Shown piece after piece: positions 35,034 to 43,340 of a stretch of DNA of 64,000 nt (positions are counted from its first letter, which is position 1; each line of letters starts with the position of its first letter). The notes beneath the pieces are model-generated. The model was given only the letters and a program-made list of their open reading frames with translations. It was not told the DNA's origin and made no database searches. The stretch lies in NCBI RefSeq assembly GCF_009905605.1, contig NZ_JAAAKZ010000009.1, positions 148,284 through 212,283 of the forward strand, given 5' to 3'. This DNA comes from Runella sp. CRIBMP (GTDB lineage Bacteria > Bacteroidota > Bacteroidia > Cytophagales > Spirosomataceae). The translations under genes and the position numbers were made by a program.

Positions 35034-35081
35034 AATACTTGCCAAGACTCCGCGTCTCCATTTCGAGTCTTGGCAAGTATT
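35034..35081. terminator. Bidirectional terminator, 17-bp perfect stem
   Basis: AATACTTGCCAAGACTC (35034-35050) and GAGTCTTGGCAAGTATT (35065-35081) are perfectly complementary around a 14-base loop between convergent genes. Confidence 0.85.
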
Positions 35082-35091
35082 GTATAAGCCT

Positions 35092-36477
35092 TTATTTGTT
35101 TCCGATATCGTATTTGTCGTTGTATTTTTTGTACTGGCGTTTGTGGCGGTCGTCGAGGTCGGTCTTACGACCCCTGATGAAAGCGTGTTCAATGCCGTTG
35201 GATCGCATATCCAAAATGTCGCCTTTGCAGACCACGAGCGTGGCCAGCTTCCCTTTTTCCAACGTCCCTACCTGTTTGTCAATGCCCAGTATTTTGGCGG
35301 GGGTAGACGTAATCATTTTTAACGCTTCTTCGCGGTCGAGGTTCCCAAATCCCGCGGCGGTTCCAGCTACAAAAGGTAAGTTGCGCGTACGCCAATAGGC
35401 TTCGCCATAACTTAACGCAACCGTGACGCCCGCTTTTTGCAGCAACGAAGGCAGTTGATAGGGCTGATACACGGGTTCATCCTGACGGTTGGGGAGGCGG
35501 TGGGTTTCTCCCAAGACCACGGGAATATTGTTTTCTTTCAGAAAATCTACCACCCGCAACGCATCTTCTGCTCCTACAATGACTGGTTTCTGAACCCCGT
35601 GCGATTTGGCAAATTTGACAGCTTCGATAATGTCTTTACTGTTGTCGGCGCGGATGTACAAGTTTTGATTGCCACTAAATAGCCCCCGCAACGCTTCCAA
35701 TTTGAGATTGGTAATGCTTGGATTTTTGATTTGGCTGTACGCGCGGGCATCCGAAAACAATTGCGCAAGATTATTGATTACCTCCTGACGGCGGCTGTTT
35801 CGTTGGAGGCTTACCGAAAAATCCTCGAAGTTGAACTCACGGGCAAAAAATGGCGGCCACGTCAGCCACAAGCCATCGTCTTTTTTCAGAACAGCATCTT
35901 CCCAGTTCCATCCGTCGAGTTCCATCACCGACGATGAGCCCGAAATCGTACCACCTTGTGGAGTCGCTTGGGTAAGCAATAATCCATTGTTGCGTAAGGT
36001 CGGAATAACTTCAGAATCAGTGTTATACGCAACCAATGCCCGAACGTTGGGATTGAGCCCCCCGATTTCCTGGTTGTCGGTAGTGGCCCGAACCGAACTG
36101 ATTTCGACCAAGCCCGTTGTGGCGCCCATGGCAATGAGGCCCGGATAAAGGTGTTTGCCAGTTACGTCAATGATTTCGGTGGCGTTGCGGTCAAAAGTCG
36201 TACTCGCATCGCCTACGGCGGTAAGGATTCCTTTGTCAAAGACCACCGTTCCTTTGTCAATCACGGTTCCGTTGCCTACATGAACCGTGCCACCCACCAG
36301 TGCAATAGGCTTGGTTTGGGGCTTGGCAGGGGCGGGGTTTTGTGCCGATACGGGCTGAAATAAGAGGCCAGAAATAAGAAGTAAGAAATAACAAATAGGC
36401 CCTAAGAAATAAGATGCCTGAGCTAAATATAACTTATGGACTTTTATGGGATAGTTAGAAGGTCTTCCAGTTCTCAT
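35092..36477 (-). CDS. Amidohydrolase-fold protein with a degenerate metal site
   Basis: About 461 residues. It has the imidazolonepropionase-like amidohydrolase layout (GGTVHVGNGTVIDKGTVVFD, GKHLYPGLIAMGATTG, late ITSTPAKILGIDKQVGTLEK), but the metal motif is LIAMGATTG instead of the usual DxHxH, so it probably lacks catalysis or works as a partner of the larger amidohydrolase upstream. The N-terminus is odd: a stretch encoded by the end of the IVP element (ASYFLGPICYFLLLISGLLF) serves as the hydrophobic part of a signal peptide ending PVSAQ. A GTG-started form begins at 36498; the ATG at 36477 is chosen. It overlaps the IVP gene by 23 bases. Confidence 0.82.
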   Translation of the reverse strand: MRTGRPSNYPIKVHKLYLAQASYFLGPICYFLLLISGLLFQPVSAQNPAPAKPQTKPIALVGGTVHVGNGTVIDKGTVVFDKGILTAVGDASTTFDRNATEIIDVTGKHLYPGLIAMGATTGLVEISSVRATTDNQEIGGLNPNVRALVAYNTDSEVIPTLRNNGLLLTQATPQGGTISGSSSVMELDGWNWEDAVLKKDDGLWLTWPPFFAREFNFEDFSVSLQRNSRRQEVINNLAQLFSDARAYSQIKNPSITNLKLEALRGLFSGNQNLYIRADNSKDIIEAVKFAKSHGVQKPVIVGAEDALRVVDFLKENNIPVVLGETHRLPNRQDEPVYQPYQLPSLLQKAGVTVALSYGEAYWRTRNLPFVAGTAAGFGNLDREEALKMITSTPAKILGIDKQVGTLEKGKLATLVVCKGDILDMRSNGIEHAFIRGRKTDLDDRHKRQYKKYNDKYDIGNK

Positions 36478-36882
36478 GTAATTTCGAAAGTTTAGCACCG
36501 AGATATTCAGTATCGGTAGTTAGTTCTTTGTATGATTCTTGACTAATATACAGACAATCTAAAGCGAATAATAACCAACATTTAGTCTCTTCAAGTGAGC
36601 CGAAGGAGTCGATTAAATGTCTTTTGAATGTATTTTCAAATCTTCGCTTTCCCCAACCTTCTGCAATATTTGCAGCAACGGAGCGAGAGGAACGTCGTAT
36701 TTGATCGGTTAAGGAGTATTTTTCTTCAGAAGGAAATTTTGTACTGAGCCAAAAAATTTTCATGGCTAATTGATGAGCCAAAGTATAAACTTGTAAATCT
36801 CGGAAAGTTTGGATGGGTGTTTTATTATCCATGATGTATAAAATTCTTGGCTCCTACTTCTTGTTTCTTTTTTCCTATTTCT
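36370..36882. mobile_element. IVP (four-helix-bundle) element with inverted terminal repeats
   Basis: The segment 36370-36408 and the reverse complement of 36844-36882 are alike at about 29 of 39 positions (A/G-rich, beginning AGAAATA). They bracket the four-helix-bundle gene. The pattern sits between two related amidohydrolase genes that would otherwise adjoin. Both edges fall inside flanking gene ends: the right repeat supplies the last codons and stop of the upstream gene, and the left repeat supplies the signal-peptide core of the downstream gene. Confidence 0.55.
36455..36832 (-). CDS. Four-helix-bundle protein (23S rRNA intervening-sequence protein family)
   Basis: A 125-residue protein matching the IVP/S23 family: FRDLQVYTLAHQLAMKIF, FPSEEKYSLTDQIRRSSRSV, AANIAEGWGKRR and FGSLEETKCWLLFALDC. 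The family forms pentameric four-helix bundles, was first seen encoded in insertions within 23S rRNA genes, and is widespread as intergenic copies in Bacteroidota. The surface lysines and arginines suggest nucleic-acid contact, but its function is unknown. It lies within a pair of inverted repeats. Confidence 0.93.
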   Translation of the reverse strand: MDNKTPIQTFRDLQVYTLAHQLAMKIFWLSTKFPSEEKYSLTDQIRRSSRSVAANIAEGWGKRRFENTFKRHLIDSFGSLEETKCWLLFALDCLYISQESYKELTTDTEYLGAKLSKLHENWKTF

Positions 36883-39800
36883 TTTCCTCCTCGCTTTGCT
36901 CTTCGCCCTCTGCCATTACGCCCTCTACATCTTCGCAATGCCACATACGCTGACGGCGGAAAGGCGGACGGATGGCGGTAGCGCCGCCCGTTTTGGCCGA
37001 AATCATTTTCTGTACCAAACGAGCGCGTTCTTTTTCTACTTCGTCGCGTCGTTTGTCATCACCTTCGGTGGAGTAGTAAATCGCCCCTTCCACAATGGTA
37101 TAGTCCGGACGGGCGTAGATAGAAAGCGGGTGGTTGTTCCACAATACCAAATCGGCATCTTTGCCCGTCTTGATGCTGCCCGTACGCTTATCTAAGTGCA
37201 TGATTTTGGCGGGATTTATGGTCACCATTTTAAGGGCTTCGGTTTCGGCGATGCCGCCGTACTCTACCGCTTTGGCGGCTTCCTGATTGAGGCGGCGGGC
37301 CATTTCGGCGTCGTCGGAGTTGATGCTGGTCAATACGCCCACTTTAGTCAAAATGGCGGCATTGTACGGAATCGCGTCTTTTACTTCCATTTTATACGCC
37401 CACCAGTCGGCGAAGGATGAACCTGCGGCCCCGTGTTTTTTCATTTTATCGGCTACTTTATAACCTTCCAAAATGTGTGTAAACGTGTTGATTTTGAAGC
37501 CTAAAGAATCAGCCACTTTCAGAAGCATATTGATTTCGGATTGTACATACGAGTGACAAGTAATGAAGCGCTTAGCGTTGAGAATTTCAACCAACGCGTC
37601 CAGTTCAATATCACGGCGAGGCACGGGCATTCCAATTTTGGTCTTCATAGAATTGTACGAATCCCAGGCGCGCTCATACTCGCGGGCGCGGGTGAAATGA
37701 TCCATAAAAACCTGCTCAACGCCCATGCGTGTTTGCGGATAACGGCTCGTTGGATTACCGCTGTTGGCCTGTTTTACGTTTTCACCCAAGGCAAATTTAA
37801 TAAACTGCGCTTCGGGCAGGAGCATATCCGAAACATTGCCACCCCATTTCAACTTCACCACGGCCGATTGCCCACCGATGGAATTTGCGGAGCCGTGCAA
37901 CAACTGCGACATGGTGACGCCGCCCGCCAATTGACGATAAATATTAATATCGTCGGGGTTGATAACATCGCTCATGCGTACTTCGGCGGAACTGGATTGA
38001 CCACCCTCATTGATGGAGAAAAGCGCGATGTGTGAGTGCTCGTCGATGATACCAGGCGTTAGGTGTTTGCCTGTGCCGTCAATCACGCGGGCGTTGGCGG
38101 CAGAGAGGTTTTTGCCAATGCGGGCAATTTTGCCGTTTTCCACCAATACATCACTGTTGGGCAATATCCCTGCGTCGTCGCTGGTCCAAACGGTGGCATT
38201 TTTAATCAACAACGTTTCTGATTTTGGTTTCTCACTATTTCCAAATCCAACAAATGGAAACAACGGTTTCCCTACATTCGGAGCAGGTTTGCGGGTCGAG
38301 TCGCGGCGTGCTTCGGTCAATTTTATGGGCTCCAGCAAGGTAGCCTCCCACTTGGTAGGCGTGCCTTTGGCGGTTTCGCCGCTTCCTTTAAATCCCGTAC
38401 CTTCCCGGTAACCCGTCAGGCGGGTGGTTGCATTGGGAGCTTTTCGGTCGGGTTGAAAATTGAGCGAAATCAGATCGTTGAGGTAAGTTACTTTCGGCGT
38501 AATTTTTACGGTGTCGCTCAGTACAATTTGATATTCAGGCTTCTCGGGTTTTCCACTGATGATTAATTTCCCTTTTTCAGCCTCCATGCTTAAGTTGTAC
38601 GTTCCCCGAATATCGGCTTGGTTGAGGTTATTGATGATGTATTTTTTGCCCCTAATCCAGTTTTCGTAGATGACATTATCGGCGTTGAACAAATTGCCCG
38701 AAGTAATGATAAAATTGGCCCAAGCACCTGTTTTGAGACTTCCTACTTTATCGTCGCATTTGAGGAGCTGGGCAGGAGCCGTCGTGAGCGCTTCCAGTGC
38801 TTTGGTTTCCGACAAACCGTATTCAATGGCTTTGCGCAGGTTGGTCCAAAATTCCGTTTTTGTTTTTAGCAATGCCGAGGTCAGTACAAAACTAACGCCC
38901 GCTTTCTCCAAGGCCGCCGCGTTGGCGGGAGCCATTTCCCAGTGTTTCATTTCGGCAAGGCTCACGTTGTCGGCATCCCAAACATCTTCTACATCGAAGG
39001 CCGCTGGAAAGTTGAGCGGAACAATGAGTGAACCGTCAGCTGCTTTTATTTCGTCAATGCGCTGGTATTCATCGCCATTACCGCGAAAAATATATTGCGT
39101 TTTGAATTCGTCACCCAGTTTATCGGCCCGGAGCAAGCTCCATTTATCGGTTGCTTCAAATACAGTCGGCAATCCACTCAGGGCATTAAAAGCATCAAGT
39201 GAGATGTTGTATTCAACATTTTTACCCGCGTTTTTATACCATTCGGCATCGTAATAAGTTTGGCGCAACAACGCCATCGCACCCATGGGTGAGTTGGGGT
39301 ATTGTTGGCCAGAAGAGCCTTTGCTGAACGATAAATGGGCCGAAACGGGACTACGAACAATGACGCTGTTTTCGCTATCGGTAGCCAAGGTTACGAGCGC
39401 ACCGCTACCGCGTACGATGCCGTCGTGGTGGTGAGTGAGCACCGTGGCAAAGCCCAACTTACGCATTTCATCGGCTTTGGCGTTGTTAACGGTAAATAAT
39501 TTCCCTGCTTCCGTTTCAGGATTAAGGGCTTGATTCCACCCGTAAGCGCCTTTTTTGTTGGATTCAATTTGCTGTGGAGTGCCGCGTCCGCCACCTTGGG
39601 TGCGTTTGACTTCGGGCATTCCGTAGTCCGATTCCATGTCAATCAGGGCGGGATAGATGCGCTTGCCTTTGAGGTCGGTTACGACGGTTCCGTTGGGAAT
39701 TTGTAGGTCTTTGCCCACGCCAACGATGACGCCATTTTTGATGAGTAGAGTGCCATTTTCGAGTACGTTGCGCGCATCAATGTAAATGGTGGCGTTGGTG

Positions 39801-39916
39801 AAAGCGTACAATTCGGGGCGCTCGTCATAAACGCCATTGCGGGGGAAAGTGGGCGTTTGGGCCCAGATGCACGAACATACCGATAGCGTGATGAGAAGGG
39901 TAATCAGTTTTTTCAT
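36875..39916 (-). CDS. Large secreted protein with two tandem amidohydrolase domains
   Basis: A 1013-residue exported protein (signal MKKLITLLITLSVCSCIWAQ). The N-terminal half is an amidohydrolase fold with a lost metal motif (IYPALIDMESDYG); the C-terminal half is imidazolonepropionase-like with an intact site: PGIIDEHSHIAL, ITCHSYVQSE, FTHILEGY and TSINSDDAEM, plus the usual ending INPAKIMHLDKRTGSIKTGKDADLVLW. It should hydrolyse an amide or cyclic amide in the periplasm; the substrate is unknown. The acidic C-terminus (EGEEQSEEEKK) is formed partly by the IVP element. It pairs with the degenerate amidohydrolase downstream. Confidence 0.88.
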   Translation of the reverse strand: MKKLITLLITLSVCSCIWAQTPTFPRNGVYDERPELYAFTNATIYIDARNVLENGTLLIKNGVIVGVGKDLQIPNGTVVTDLKGKRIYPALIDMESDYGMPEVKRTQGGGRGTPQQIESNKKGAYGWNQALNPETEAGKLFTVNNAKADEMRKLGFATVLTHHHDGIVRGSGALVTLATDSENSVIVRSPVSAHLSFSKGSSGQQYPNSPMGAMALLRQTYYDAEWYKNAGKNVEYNISLDAFNALSGLPTVFEATDKWSLLRADKLGDEFKTQYIFRGNGDEYQRIDEIKAADGSLIVPLNFPAAFDVEDVWDADNVSLAEMKHWEMAPANAAALEKAGVSFVLTSALLKTKTEFWTNLRKAIEYGLSETKALEALTTAPAQLLKCDDKVGSLKTGAWANFIITSGNLFNADNVIYENWIRGKKYIINNLNQADIRGTYNLSMEAEKGKLIISGKPEKPEYQIVLSDTVKITPKVTYLNDLISLNFQPDRKAPNATTRLTGYREGTGFKGSGETAKGTPTKWEATLLEPIKLTEARRDSTRKPAPNVGKPLFPFVGFGNSEKPKSETLLIKNATVWTSDDAGILPNSDVLVENGKIARIGKNLSAANARVIDGTGKHLTPGIIDEHSHIALFSINEGGQSSSAEVRMSDVINPDDINIYRQLAGGVTMSQLLHGSANSIGGQSAVVKLKWGGNVSDMLLPEAQFIKFALGENVKQANSGNPTSRYPQTRMGVEQVFMDHFTRAREYERAWDSYNSMKTKIGMPVPRRDIELDALVEILNAKRFITCHSYVQSEINMLLKVADSLGFKINTFTHILEGYKVADKMKKHGAAGSSFADWWAYKMEVKDAIPYNAAILTKVGVLTSINSDDAEMARRLNQEAAKAVEYGGIAETEALKMVTINPAKIMHLDKRTGSIKTGKDADLVLWNNHPLSIYARPDYTIVEGAIYYSTEGDDKRRDEVEKERARLVQKMISAKTGGATAIRPPFRRQRMWHCEDVEGVMAEGEEQSEEEKK

Positions 39917-40086
39917 GAAGTAATACGGATTTTAGATTAGGTTACGGTTTCCAAAGCTACTTTGGAAAAATGTTGAAAAAAAGGAAGGCGTAAAAAAGTG
40001 CAGTTATTTACTGAAAAGATGATGCAATGTTTTGGATAATGTACTGGCTCGGCGCTTTCATTGTAAAATAAAAGCCATTGTTTTTC

Positions 40087-40539
40087 CTACAACGGTACTT
40101 CGGTAGAGTACTTCACATCGTGCAATACCACTACACTGCTGTGGACTTTTACCATCGGAATTTCGGCAAATGTTTTCAGGAAACTGTCGTATTCTTTGAT
40201 GTCTCTGACGAGGACTTTCAGTTGATAATCAACCATTCCTGCCAGATGATAACATTCCATTACCTGCGGCATCTGACGGACAATTTTCTCAAATGTTTCG
40301 ATGTTTTCGGGGGTATAAACGGGCATTGAAACGTTGCAAAATACTACTTGTCCGCGGCCTACTTTCTCGGGGTTGACCAATGCCACATAATTATTGATGT
40401 AGCCCTCTTTTTCCAAGCGTTTGATACGTTCAAAAACGGGAGAGGTAGTCAGGTGAAGAGCTTCGGCCAATTCTTTGATGGTCAACTTGGCGTTTTGCTG
40501 CAACAACGCCAAAATACGGAGGTCAGTTTCGTCAAGCAT
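40087..40539 (-). CDS. Lrp/AsnC family transcriptional regulator
   Basis: A 150-residue feast/famine regulator: N-terminal helix-turn-helix LDETDLRILALLQQNAKLTI then HLTTSPVFERIKRLEKEGYI, and C-terminal RAM domain (VMECYHLAGMVDYQLKVLV) that binds an amino acid. It is divergent from the D-amino-acid gene set at 40758-45520. Two 15-bp Lrp-like sites lie in the shared region, one on its own start codon, so it likely represses itself and controls the divergent genes in response to an amino acid. Confidence 0.95.
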   Translation of the reverse strand: MLDETDLRILALLQQNAKLTIKELAEALHLTTSPVFERIKRLEKEGYINNYVALVNPEKVGRGQVVFCNVSMPVYTPENIETFEKIVRQMPQVMECYHLAGMVDYQLKVLVRDIKEYDSFLKTFAEIPMVKVHSSVVVLHDVKYSTEVPL

Positions 40540-40548
40540 AATTTGCTT
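40534..40548. promoter_or_regulatory. Lrp-like operator 1, over the regulator's start codon
   Basis: AAGCATAATTTGCTT is AAGCA-N5-TGCTT, fitting 12 of 15 positions of the E. coli Lrp consensus YAGHAWATTWTDCTR. It covers the regulator's ATG (40539-40537). Confidence 0.65.
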
Positions 40549-40575
40549 TTATGATGGGTTATTTGATTTTATTTA

Positions 40576-40590
40576 AAGCAAAATATGCTT
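40576..40590. promoter_or_regulatory. Lrp-like operator 2
   Basis: AAGCAAAATATGCTT has the same AAGCA-N5-TGCTT arms as operator 1 and starts 42 bases from it, four helical turns. It contains TATTTTG on the minus strand, a possible -7 element of the regulator, and lies about 40 bases upstream of the -33 element of the fusion gene. Confidence 0.65.
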
Positions 40591-40630
40591 ATTTTTTGTA
40601 AAATACTATTTTTTGTAACTAATAAATTCC

Positions 40631-40658
40631 TTGTTTAAAGAATAAAAAACTACTTTCG
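40631..40658 (+). promoter_or_regulatory. Putative promoter of the D-amino-acid gene set
   Basis: TTG (40631-40633), a 17-base spacer and TACTTTCG (40651-40658), one mismatch from TAnnTTTG. The leader to the ATG at 40758 is about 90 bases. Confidence 0.5.
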
Positions 40659-40757
40659 CCTACACTTCATCAACATTTAAGAATCAAATCGGCAGGCTGA
40701 TTTACGCTTTGCCAACTCCTTCCTGAATCTTATATCGAAATTTTCAACCCCAACTTT

Positions 40758-43286
40758 ATGGCAATCAAACGATTCTTTTCGGTACTCTGTGTGCTGTTGA
40801 GCATTCAGCATTCTTACGCTCAATACAGCTCTTCAAAATTGAAAACGTTGGATTCGGCATTGACGATTTTGCACCAACGGGCATCGTTCAGTGGGGCGGT
40901 TTTGGTGGCAGAAAATGGAAAAATAGTGTACCAAAAAGCGTTGGGCATTGCCAATCTGGCAACGCAGGTGCCGCTCAAAACGACATCATCCTTCAATTTG
41001 GCCTCGATTTCGAAGCAATTTATGGCGATGATGGTCATGATGTTGAAAGAGCAAGGGAAACTACAGTTTGACGATAAAGTGCAGAAACATTTGCCCGATT
41101 TTCCCTACGAAAAAATAAACATTCGTCACCTGCTCACTCATACGAGCGGTTTGCCCGAATATTTTGAGCTGGCCCAGAAACACAACAATACGCTCGATAC
41201 ACTGACCAACGAAAAACTGCTTCAGCTGTTGAAAACCCATCAACCCTACGTAGAATTTGGGGTAGGAGAAAAATGGGAGTACAACAATACAGGCTATGTG
41301 ATTCTGGCTTCGGTAATTGAAAAAGCGGCGGGTATGCCCATTGAAGATTTTTTTAAACAACAGATTACGAGGACGTTGGGTATGAATGATACCTATATTT
41401 ATTGCCTGCGTATGAAACAATCACCCATCAATCGAGTAATGGGTTATCAGCGAAAAAACGGACGGAATGTACCCAATGATTTAATCCGTTTGGACGGGGT
41501 CGTTGGCGATGGCAATGTATATTCGTCGGTTGAAGATTTATTAAAGTGGGAGCAGGCGTTGTATACCCAAAAATTGGTCAGCACCGCTACGTGGCAGGAG
41601 GCCATCACGCCCGTTAAACTCAACAACGGCCAAACGCATCCTTATGGTTTTGCATGGTTTATTGAAAATGACGGGAAGGTTATGTCACACACCGGAAGTT
41701 GGGTCGGATTTTTCAATGAGATTATCCGAAACGTTGAAAAAAAACAAACGATTATTGTCCTTTCCAATTCTACCGATGCGACGGTAAGGAAAGTGGTAAA
41801 AGACGTTTTGGCGGGTAATGCGCCAATGTTGCCCAAAACTGAACTGATTTCGAACATCAAACTCATTGATGGCACAGGCTCTACCAGTCAGCAAACGGCT
41901 GTACGTTTGAGAAACGACAGGATATGGGAAATCGGTGATTTAACGCCCTTCCCCAACGAAGCGGTAACCGATGGGAAAGGAATGACGCTGGCGCCTGGTT
42001 TTATTGACAGTCACAGCCACCATTTTGGCGGGTTGGAAGAACATCCCGACGCTATTGCGGCACTTAATCAGGGAGTTACGACGATTGTGACTGGCCAAGA
42101 CGGTGGCAGTACACCGATGGATACCCTCCAAAGTTTTTTCAAAAAACGGCCCGTGGCTATCAACGTCGCTACCTACACAGGACATTCTACATTGCGGGCC
42201 AAAGCGATGGGAGCCAAGAGTTTATACCGAACCGCCAAGCCACAAGAGGTAGAAAAGATGAAGATTTTGCTGCGCGACGAAATGAAAAAAGGCTCGCTGG
42301 GATTGGCGACGGGGTTAGAATATGAGTCGGCTTTTTTTTCTAATCGGGACGAAGTATTGGAATTGGCCAAAGTGGCGGCGGAGTCTGGTGGACGATATAT
42401 GAGCCATATTCGAAGCGAGGACATTAATCTCGATGAAGCCGTTGATGAAATCATTGAAATCGGTAAACAAACCAAAATGCCAGTTCAGATTTCGCACATC
42501 AAAATTGCCAAACGTGACCAATGGGGAAACGCGTCAGCACTGTTGGGCAAGCTCCAAAAAGCCCGCGCCCAAGGCGTAAATATCACGGCCGATTGTTACC
42601 CGTACGATTTTTGGAACTCCACGTTGCGGGTGCTTTTCCCCAACCGAGATTATACAAATAGTGCAAGTGCTGAGTTTGCCGTAACGCAACTATGTGACCC
42701 CGAAAAATCGGTGGTGGTGCGGTTTGCGCCCAATAAAGATTACGCTGGCAAAACCCTCTCTCAAATTGCCGCGCTTCGCCAAGAAAAACCCTCACAAACT
42801 TTGATGGCTTTGATTGGACAAGCGGCAGAGTTTGAGCAGAAAAATCCAGAGCATGAGGGTGGAATTGAGGCAATTATGGGAAAGTCGATGGATGGGCCTG
42901 ATATAACGAATTTTCTGAGTTGGTCGCATACAAATATCTGTTCCGATGGCGCATGGCGTGGGCATCCCCGTGGGCATGGGGCTTTTACGCGGGTGTTGGG
43001 AACGTACGTACGCGACCAAAAAATCATGCCTTTAGAAACCGCCATTCATAAAATGACGGGGCTAACGGCGGAGCATCTAGGAATTACTGACCGTGGAATT
43101 GTACAATCGGGATACTATGCCGATTTGGTGCTGTTGAACCCCGAGACCGTGAAAGACAACGCCAATATTCAAAACCCTACGGCGCTTTCGTCGGGGATTG
43201 AAAAAGTGTGGGTCAACGGCCAACTCGTTTATGAGTCGCAGAAAACTACGGGTAAATTCCCCGGGGTATTTATCAAAAGAAAATAG
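40758..43286 (+). CDS. Secreted fusion: SxxK serine hydrolase (beta-lactamase class C fold) plus N-acyl-D-amino-acid deacylase
   Basis: An 842-residue protein. Signal peptide MAIKRFFSVLCVLLSIQHSYAQ is followed by a penicillin-binding-protein-like domain (about 25-355) with S83-I-S-K86, Y175-N-N177 and H311-T-G313. The second half (about 362-842) is an amidohydrolase with LAPGFIDSHSHHFGG (HxH 419/421), GLATGLEYES, MSHIRSEDINLDEAVDEI, QISHIKIA and ICSDGAWRGHPRGHGAF, the pattern of N-acyl-D-amino-acid deacylases. The first half could act as a D-aminopeptidase, D,D-peptidase or esterase; the second should free D-amino acids from N-acyl forms. Both would work outside the cytoplasm. It is followed closely by the dgcN- and dgcA-like genes. 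Confidence 0.93.
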   Translation: MAIKRFFSVLCVLLSIQHSYAQYSSSKLKTLDSALTILHQRASFSGAVLVAENGKIVYQKALGIANLATQVPLKTTSSFNLASISKQFMAMMVMMLKEQGKLQFDDKVQKHLPDFPYEKINIRHLLTHTSGLPEYFELAQKHNNTLDTLTNEKLLQLLKTHQPYVEFGVGEKWEYNNTGYVILASVIEKAAGMPIEDFFKQQITRTLGMNDTYIYCLRMKQSPINRVMGYQRKNGRNVPNDLIRLDGVVGDGNVYSSVEDLLKWEQALYTQKLVSTATWQEAITPVKLNNGQTHPYGFAWFIENDGKVMSHTGSWVGFFNEIIRNVEKKQTIIVLSNSTDATVRKVVKDVLAGNAPMLPKTELISNIKLIDGTGSTSQQTAVRLRNDRIWEIGDLTPFPNEAVTDGKGMTLAPGFIDSHSHHFGGLEEHPDAIAALNQGVTTIVTGQDGGSTPMDTLQSFFKKRPVAINVATYTGHSTLRAKAMGAKSLYRTAKPQEVEKMKILLRDEMKKGSLGLATGLEYESAFFSNRDEVLELAKVAAESGGRYMSHIRSEDINLDEAVDEIIEIGKQTKMPVQISHIKIAKRDQWGNASALLGKLQKARAQGVNITADCYPYDFWNSTLRVLFPNRDYTNSASAEFAVTQLCDPEKSVVVRFAPNKDYAGKTLSQIAALRQEKPSQTLMALIGQAAEFEQKNPEHEGGIEAIMGKSMDGPDITNFLSWSHTNICSDGAWRGHPRGHGAFTRVLGTYVRDQKIMPLETAIHKMTGLTAEHLGITDRGIVQSGYYADLVLLNPETVKDNANIQNPTALSSGIEKVWVNGQLVYESQKTTGKFPGVFIKRK

Positions 43287-43340
43287 TAATCAACAAAGCC
43301 TAAACGCCCTTGTTTGAGGTTATAAAAAAAGGTACACACC

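Noticed and set aside
40758..41850. Antibiotic-resistance beta-lactamase
   Set aside because: The SxxK domain is fused to a D-aminoacylase and lies in an amino-acid salvage context; this fits a D-peptidase or esterase better than a resistance enzyme.
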